From NCBI GenBank assembly GCA_020002185.1, contig CM034542.1, forward strand, positions 57,941,592 to 58,005,591: 64,000 nucleotides of DNA, read 5' to 3'. Below the pieces are notes generated by a model, which saw only the letters and a program-made list of their open reading frames with translations, searched no databases and was not told the DNA's origin. Numbering within the stretch: position 1 is the first letter of the stretch; the number at the start of each line of letters is the position of its first letter. A program made the position numbers and the translations under genes. This document shows positions 58,884 through 64,000 of this stretch, in pieces. This DNA is from Paraescarpia echinospica. Its lineage: Eukaryota > Annelida > Polychaeta > Sabellida > Siboglinidae.

Positions 58884-59059
58884 CTACAAACCAACAGCAG
58901 TAACATCATGACAACTTATTCAACCTTCTTTACAATGTTGCGCTGACATTCCCTGGTTTTTGCTTATGTGTATGTCTATACAATAATCTGCAAGACCATA
59001 AAGATTATTAGTTTAACTTTTATTACGCCAGTGTGGGGACAGAGTGTAACTAAAGCCAG

Positions 59060-59490
59060 ATTTCGAAATTAAGGCCTTTGGCTTTGAATCGGCGGCCCCC
59101 GATTAAAAATCCGTCCCGCCAATTCAATTCGCAAAAATGTTCAAGTTATCGGCCCGATACCGCAGATTCACAAATGCCACCTGTTTATCTCGGCGGGCAC
59201 GGCTAGGCTGCATCAGATGCATAGTTCGTTAGAATTCTTAGACCCGACTCGGTTACACTTATAGCCATATCATCATATGGCATATAGGAGACGGTAAACG
59301 CAACTTTGCCTTTGCCTTGGTAATAATTCCTCAATAATTCGTCAAAACTGAACTGTTATCATGCTAACGGTTACATTCAATAGCAAACCCAACGAACACT
59401 AAGTCTAAACATCGTTGGCGTCGGTGGCATCGCCACCAACAGTGCAGTTTTCCGGGAGTCATTTTTAATCGTTTTGTCACGTCCTCTGCT
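59060..59490 (-). repeat. Dispersed repeat, copy B (inverted relative to 26,870-27,290)
   Basis: It matches copy A in reverse complement over about 420 bp with moderate divergence. It lies upstream of exon 1 as seen, so it is not a conserved exon of this gene. Confidence 0.8.
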
Positions 59491-59499
59491 CTGGATCTT

Positions 59500-61410
59500 A
59501 GGCAGGCACTTCAAACGATTCTGCTCGCTACGTAATTTTCCGTGCGCCGCGATCCGTTCACGATTTAGCCGTGTCGTTTACGCACCGCCCGGGTAGTGCT
59601 TTGTTTTAACTCTTGGATTCGCGCGCTTTATCTAGTCGTTGACGTCATCTGCTGATGGATTCATTTTGCTGGTAAGTCGAATTTTATTTACGTGTCTTTC
59701 TTTTTCAAATTTGACCAAATAATCTGCTAGATTTTATCGATTTGCCGACATAGCTGTTTTTCATTAGTAAAGTTAGCACATTTGCATTAGTATAAGAAGA
59801 AATCGTTTGTGTTTAGCAAGATCTACTAGGTTTATATTAGTCTGTGTTGAAAAATCTTTGGCGGAATCGGGCGCCATCTATGATTTTGAACCGTTCCAAA
59901 AAATTGAAGTTTCACCATTGTCAGGCATTGCGTTTCGATGAAATCGCATGCGCGTATACAAAACCAGGTCGGATTAAGCTATATAAGTGTGTCTAAGAGA
60001 AAAGATTTAGTGTTTAGCCTGATCTATAGGGATTTATGCTAGTCTGTGTTGAAAAATCTTTGGCGGATTCGGGCGCCATATATGGTTTTTGAGCCATTCA
60101 AAAATCATGATACGATTATTTGACCGATCGGTGACTATTGGTTAAGCCACTTGCGCCGCGTCATCGACATCGTGATGATGTCATCGGAGCCATATTGTGA
60201 CTTATTCCACATTACTGAAATTAAATCACTACAACACAACAGTTAAAGTAGTAGTTTAGAGTTGCTAGACTTTCACTTTGTTTAATTAATAGCCTATTAC
60301 TATGATACTATGGGCCAAGCATGGTAGTCTTAGACTTAGGCTAGCCTTAGCCTAGGAAAGGGCTGGTTACTGCTTACTCTTGCCTTGGCAGTCTTGAGAC
60401 TTGACTTGGGTTTGGCATGGCTTATCATTATGCCATTATTTATGGTTATGCTTTTATTTAGACTTAGAAATAATATAAATTTCATTATGCAATAATTTTT
60501 AATAATTGTTGTTACATATTAAATCAACAATTGGTTAGAATTTTTGTTTACATCAAATACGTAAATTATCCGACTTAATTTGTTTTAAAAAATATTTCAT
60601 GATAAACAGTCACTGCACAACATTTTGTAAAATGTAATATAACCCATAATGCCTTGGACAGATGTAACATAATTCGTTTCATTGTGTGACAACTGACATA
60701 ATGCATTATTATAGAATTTCACTCTGCTCTCTTGAGTAACAGTTGCAGGGATAAGAAAATTATTTCACAAGATTTGCATGCAGAATCAAAACAGTTATCA
60801 AAATATGGTACACGATGGCCTTTTTATTTCAGATATTCGCAATTACATGCAGTGACACTGATCTTACACTGATCTGTGTCTGACTGTGAAGGTACCGAGC
60901 CACAGTCGTCTGAATATGACATTCATCACATGCCTGCATACATACACATCTTGCTGATTATATATCTGATATCTAGATTGAACGGTGTCCATTCAACACG
61001 ACATGAACATTACTTATAGACATCATGTTGACGAACACAACGTTTTTCTACAAGATACTGAAATATGAACCTAGCTGCACAGATCTTGCAGTCTACTGGC
61101 ATTAAACTATGAGACAATCAACTGCCAATATTACAAAAAGACTGTATTGTGAGCACACCAGACTTCATCTTCAGGACTTGACTCCCATGGGGAGTAACAC
61201 AGAAAGCAGTCTTGCATTTGGTGCATTTGGGTCCGGCGACGGAATACTGTGAACAATTTATGAACATTACTTCATCAAGTTCATGTTGAAATGCAGAACA
61301 TTACATTATGAAACAGTGACAATTTATTACTGGACTGTACTGAGCTTGCAACATTCATCCAACCTGTCAGGACACAGTCACACATAGACACAGTGAAGTA
61401 TGACTACTGT
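59500..61410. other. Non-coding region with a ~200-bp direct duplication
   Basis: 59,800-59,905 and 60,000-60,105 share gtctgtgttgaaaaatcttt, ggcgga and tcgggcgcca. 59,500-59,690 is CpG-rich and ends ttttgctggtaagtcg, which could be a promoter with a first exon and donor on the plus strand, or element sequence. No exon of the minus-strand gene recognised. Confidence 0.4.
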
Positions 61411-62125
61411 ATTGATCTGTTGAGTTTGTGTGCTATTTAGCCAATATTTATTTATTAATAAAGTTATTGTTAATGATATATATGACTTGTTAATGTATAT
61501 TTATTATAATGTTTAATGTGGTGGTAAACATTGCATAAATTATATAACTGTCTTAATAATTATGGACATTCTAGCCTTTTATCGAAATGTATTGGTCAGT
61601 CATTAGCGTGCTAATATTAGCCAATATTAACTTATTAATTAAGTTACTGTTAATGTGAAATGACTGGTTAATGTATATTACTATAATTAATGTGGTTTAC
61701 TGCTTTCATAAATGATACAAATATCTTCATAATCATGGACATTATGGCCTTTTACTGAAATGTGTCCGTTTGTCGAGGTTGCACACTAATTAGCCAATAT
61801 TGACTAATTAAATCAATTATTAAATAATTTGTTAATGTATATTTATTACCATTATTAATGTGGTTATACACATTGCATAATATGTATAAATATCTTCATA
61901 GTCATGGACATTATGGCCTTTTACTGATATGTTTTGGTCTGTCGAGGTTGTGCGCTAATTACCCAATATTGACTAATTAATTAAATTATTATTATTTTTA
62001 AATTCATATTTATTACCATTATTAATGTGGTTATACACATTGCATAATATGTATAAAATCTTTATAATCATGGATATTATGGCCTTTAAATGGAGCGTTT
62101 TGGTCTGTTGAGTTTTGCATGCTAC
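61410..62125. repeat. ~170-180-bp tandem repeat, about 4 copies
   Basis: Units share catggacattatggcctttt, actgaaatg, a gtcgaggttg-type word, gctaattagccaatattgac and taattaa. Period about 170-180 bp with gradual divergence. Satellite-like. Confidence 0.85.
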
Positions 62126-64000
62126 ATAACTAAAATTAATTGCATTAATTTGGTTATAATTAGTACTAAAAATATTATAAATTTATTACTCTTGTCAATG
62201 TGTTTGAAAACCCTGAAGACAGTATTTAAATATCTGTATAAATAAAAAAGTTATTACATTTTAAAGCAAATATTTACCTATAGAAAACACAAAAATGAGT
62301 TCATTTTGCCATTGTAAGAGATACACAAAAATGACGCTGTTTTTCCGTCTTAAAATCGCAATATCTTTTGATCTATTAAAGGTATCTTAATAAAGTAAAC
62401 AGTTATGTGATCCTTAACCTATTACCTTTAATTTAAGCCCATTCCCAATGTTTTAGCATGATATTAATTTTTTTTTTGAAGTGCCGGCGGCGGGCGGGCG
62501 TCACTCACTTACTTAGCGTTAAGAACGTTCTTAGCCGCGTCATGAAACCGGCCCCGGTTGGTTCCGAGGCGAGTGACGGAGTGTGGAAGTTGGAACTTCG
62601 TTAAATAGTCGAACACAAACACTGTTATGACAAAGTAGGATGAGGAAGTTAATATCGAATAACTGGGAAGATAATGCACAATTATTAAGTTAAGTCAAAC
62701 CCCAAACATAAATGCAAACACATTAAAAGCAGACGACACCACAGACTCAAAGACCACACTTCTTCTGTCGCCCTCTAACGGATTATGTTGCAGAAAGAAA
62801 CGGATAATGAGCAGTTCACCAGATGGCGCACCGAGATTTAATGGTTCAGCTGTACGTCTCAACATTTCAGAATGTGTGTTCACCCAATGGACCGAAAAGA
62901 CGACATTTTCCGGATAGTTCATTAAAAGAAAGCACGGAATGCATATGCAATATAGTTTTTTGTATTTGCAGTATAAGTTGAAACACATACTTGTGTGTAA
63001 GAAATAGGAAATAGATGTATAGACGTATTATATTGGCTCCTAGTACTTGTTTAGGCATAGCTATGCTGAAAACGTGTGTGCATGTGCATGCAGGTATGTG
63101 TGTATGAACGTGCGTGTAGGTGCGTGTGAGTGCACGCGGCACTACGTGTGGCTGTGTGTACGTGTTCGTGTATGGGTGCACGTGCGTGCGTGTATGTGTG
63201 TGTGCATGTGTGCGTGCGTGCATAGGCGGTTCTAAAGGGCTTTGGACTTGCCCGCCTAGAACTTCTGGCGTGCTCCCCCTAGACATAGGCGGGGTTGTGT
63301 GGTGGACGAACATCTACACTAACAGGTATAAGGAAACAATTGGGTTAAGATAATCTGCACAACAAAGCAGTGTGAATGAAAGTTCATGGATGATAGACCT
63401 AATACAAAAAGAAACATATATAAAAATGGGAAGCTAACCAACAAACACTTGTAACGGGTACTGCAATTACAGATCATTGCCATACACTGAATTTAATACG
63501 TATGGCGTAAAACGAAAATAATGAAAACAGACAAAGCTAATACAGGTAGAAGAGAGAAAGGAAAAAAGAGAGACGAGATATTTGGAATAGAGCTATAATT
63601 TTATTACAGAAAACGGACAACTTTACAGGAGAGATTACGACAAGTAAAACTATGCGAATCTCGACCTAACTGTGAAACACACAGTTTGCGTAAATGCGCC
63701 ACACTCCAAATATGCACAGACCAAATACCTTTAGCAAAGCATATTAAGTTCAAAGCCAGAAAGATTATAATTCTAATCCAGAGACCTCGCTCAAATCACA
63801 GGACATTGATTGGCAGAAGCGAATTGTTACCAAGTGGTCCAACGAACTGTCTTGGCAAAAACTGTGCGTATGGATGACACATGCATGTAGTAGTGGCGTT
63901 TTAGGGTCTCAGAAGGGAGGAACTCTTGGATAGGGGGCCAACAATGCTTCATGTATCTAATGTAGAGACAGCATGCTTGAAAATCCTGTATCGCAAAACT
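62126..64000. other. Right end: palindrome, TG/CG microsatellite, no exon seen
   Basis: A GC-rich patch at 62,483-62,580 contains an inverted repeat gttaagaacgttcttagc. 63,070-63,225 is a (TG)n/(CG)n-rich simple tract whose apparent open frames are spurious. The missing 5' exon(s) of the gene could lie here or beyond, but none can be supported. Confidence 0.4.

Noticed and set aside
56543..57862. Asn/Asp-rich (NDTLDSDNC) and Ser/Leu-rich open frames
   Set aside because: They follow from the 27-bp period, occur on both strands and show no codon bias or domain.
59500..59700. CpG-rich stretch as the promoter of the big gene
   Set aside because: Strand and splice signals (ggtaagtcg on plus) do not fit the minus-strand gene, and no exon linking to exon 1 was found.
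63047..63353. Cys/Val/Arg-rich open frames near the right end
   Set aside because: Simple TG/CG-rich tract read as CVCVR; typical microsatellite artefact, not a Cys-rich exon.

Overview
This is eukaryotic, animal DNA. There is no bacterial gene organisation; instead there are short exons with GT..AG introns, extracellular cysteine-rich domains, LINE and DNA-transposon remnants and many minisatellites. The best guess for the organism is a cephalochordate (amphioxus). The basis is the minisatellites that sit across exon-intron junctions, which I recall (unverified) being described in amphioxus under the name 'mirages'. Another marine invertebrate, such as a mollusc, brachiopod or hemichordate, is not excluded.

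Almost the whole window is one minus-strand gene. I could chain 28 exons from 58,883 down to 1,813. Every junction keeps phase, and the total of 6,902 bp is 2 bases plus exactly 2,300 codons with no stop. The first exon found starts in mid-codon and the last ends at a donor, so the gene continues off both ends of what I can see: its start lies upstream of 58,883 and its end lies left of position 1. Residue numbers below count from the first complete codon at 58,881.

Predicted product, N to C: amphipathic coiled-coil; VWC-like domain; Cys-rich segment; Kunitz domain 1; VWC-like half; tyrosinase domain 1; Gly-Tyr-Asp pentapeptide repeats; a conserved CNY..GP tail; Cys-rich module; EGF-like; Kunitz domain 2; more pentapeptides; tyrosinase domain 2; a long pentapeptide array; the second CNY..GP tail; a second Cys-rich module; then an array of ten complete VWC domains and the start of an eleventh. 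The middle is an internal duplication of Kunitz/VWC-half/tyrosinase/pentapeptide/tail/Cys-rich. This looks like a secreted extracellular-matrix or adhesive protein. Both tyrosinase domains lack the first histidine of the copper-B H-x3-H motif, so catalysis is doubtful.

Layout from left to right: 1-2,000, 13-bp arrays and exon 28; 2,000-6,250, a 23-bp array; 6,600-13,400, exons 27 to 22 with LINE scraps, a SINE and a short terminal-repeat element; 13,425-17,610, a 93-bp array copied from exon 22; 17,800-24,000, exons 21 to 16 and a probable solo LTR; 24,400-27,300, hAT-like and other elements; 27,739-29,565, tyrosinase exon 15, followed by a 45-bp array copied from its acceptor; 31,600-36,450, a LINE split by a 2-kb TIR element; 36,461-47,099, exons 14 to 7 with a broken tyrosine recombinase, a 43-bp array and two mariner-like MITEs; 47,200-48,770, LINE relics; 49,491-57,906, exons 6 to 2 with four more arrays derived from exon edges; 58,789-58,883, exon 1; 59,000-64,000, repeats and nothing coding that I can support.

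The main discovery candidate is that at least seven minisatellites in this one gene are amplified copies of its own splice junctions, including the splice-site sequence. The five regular ones have units of 27, 45, 48, 75 and 93 bp, all divisible by three.
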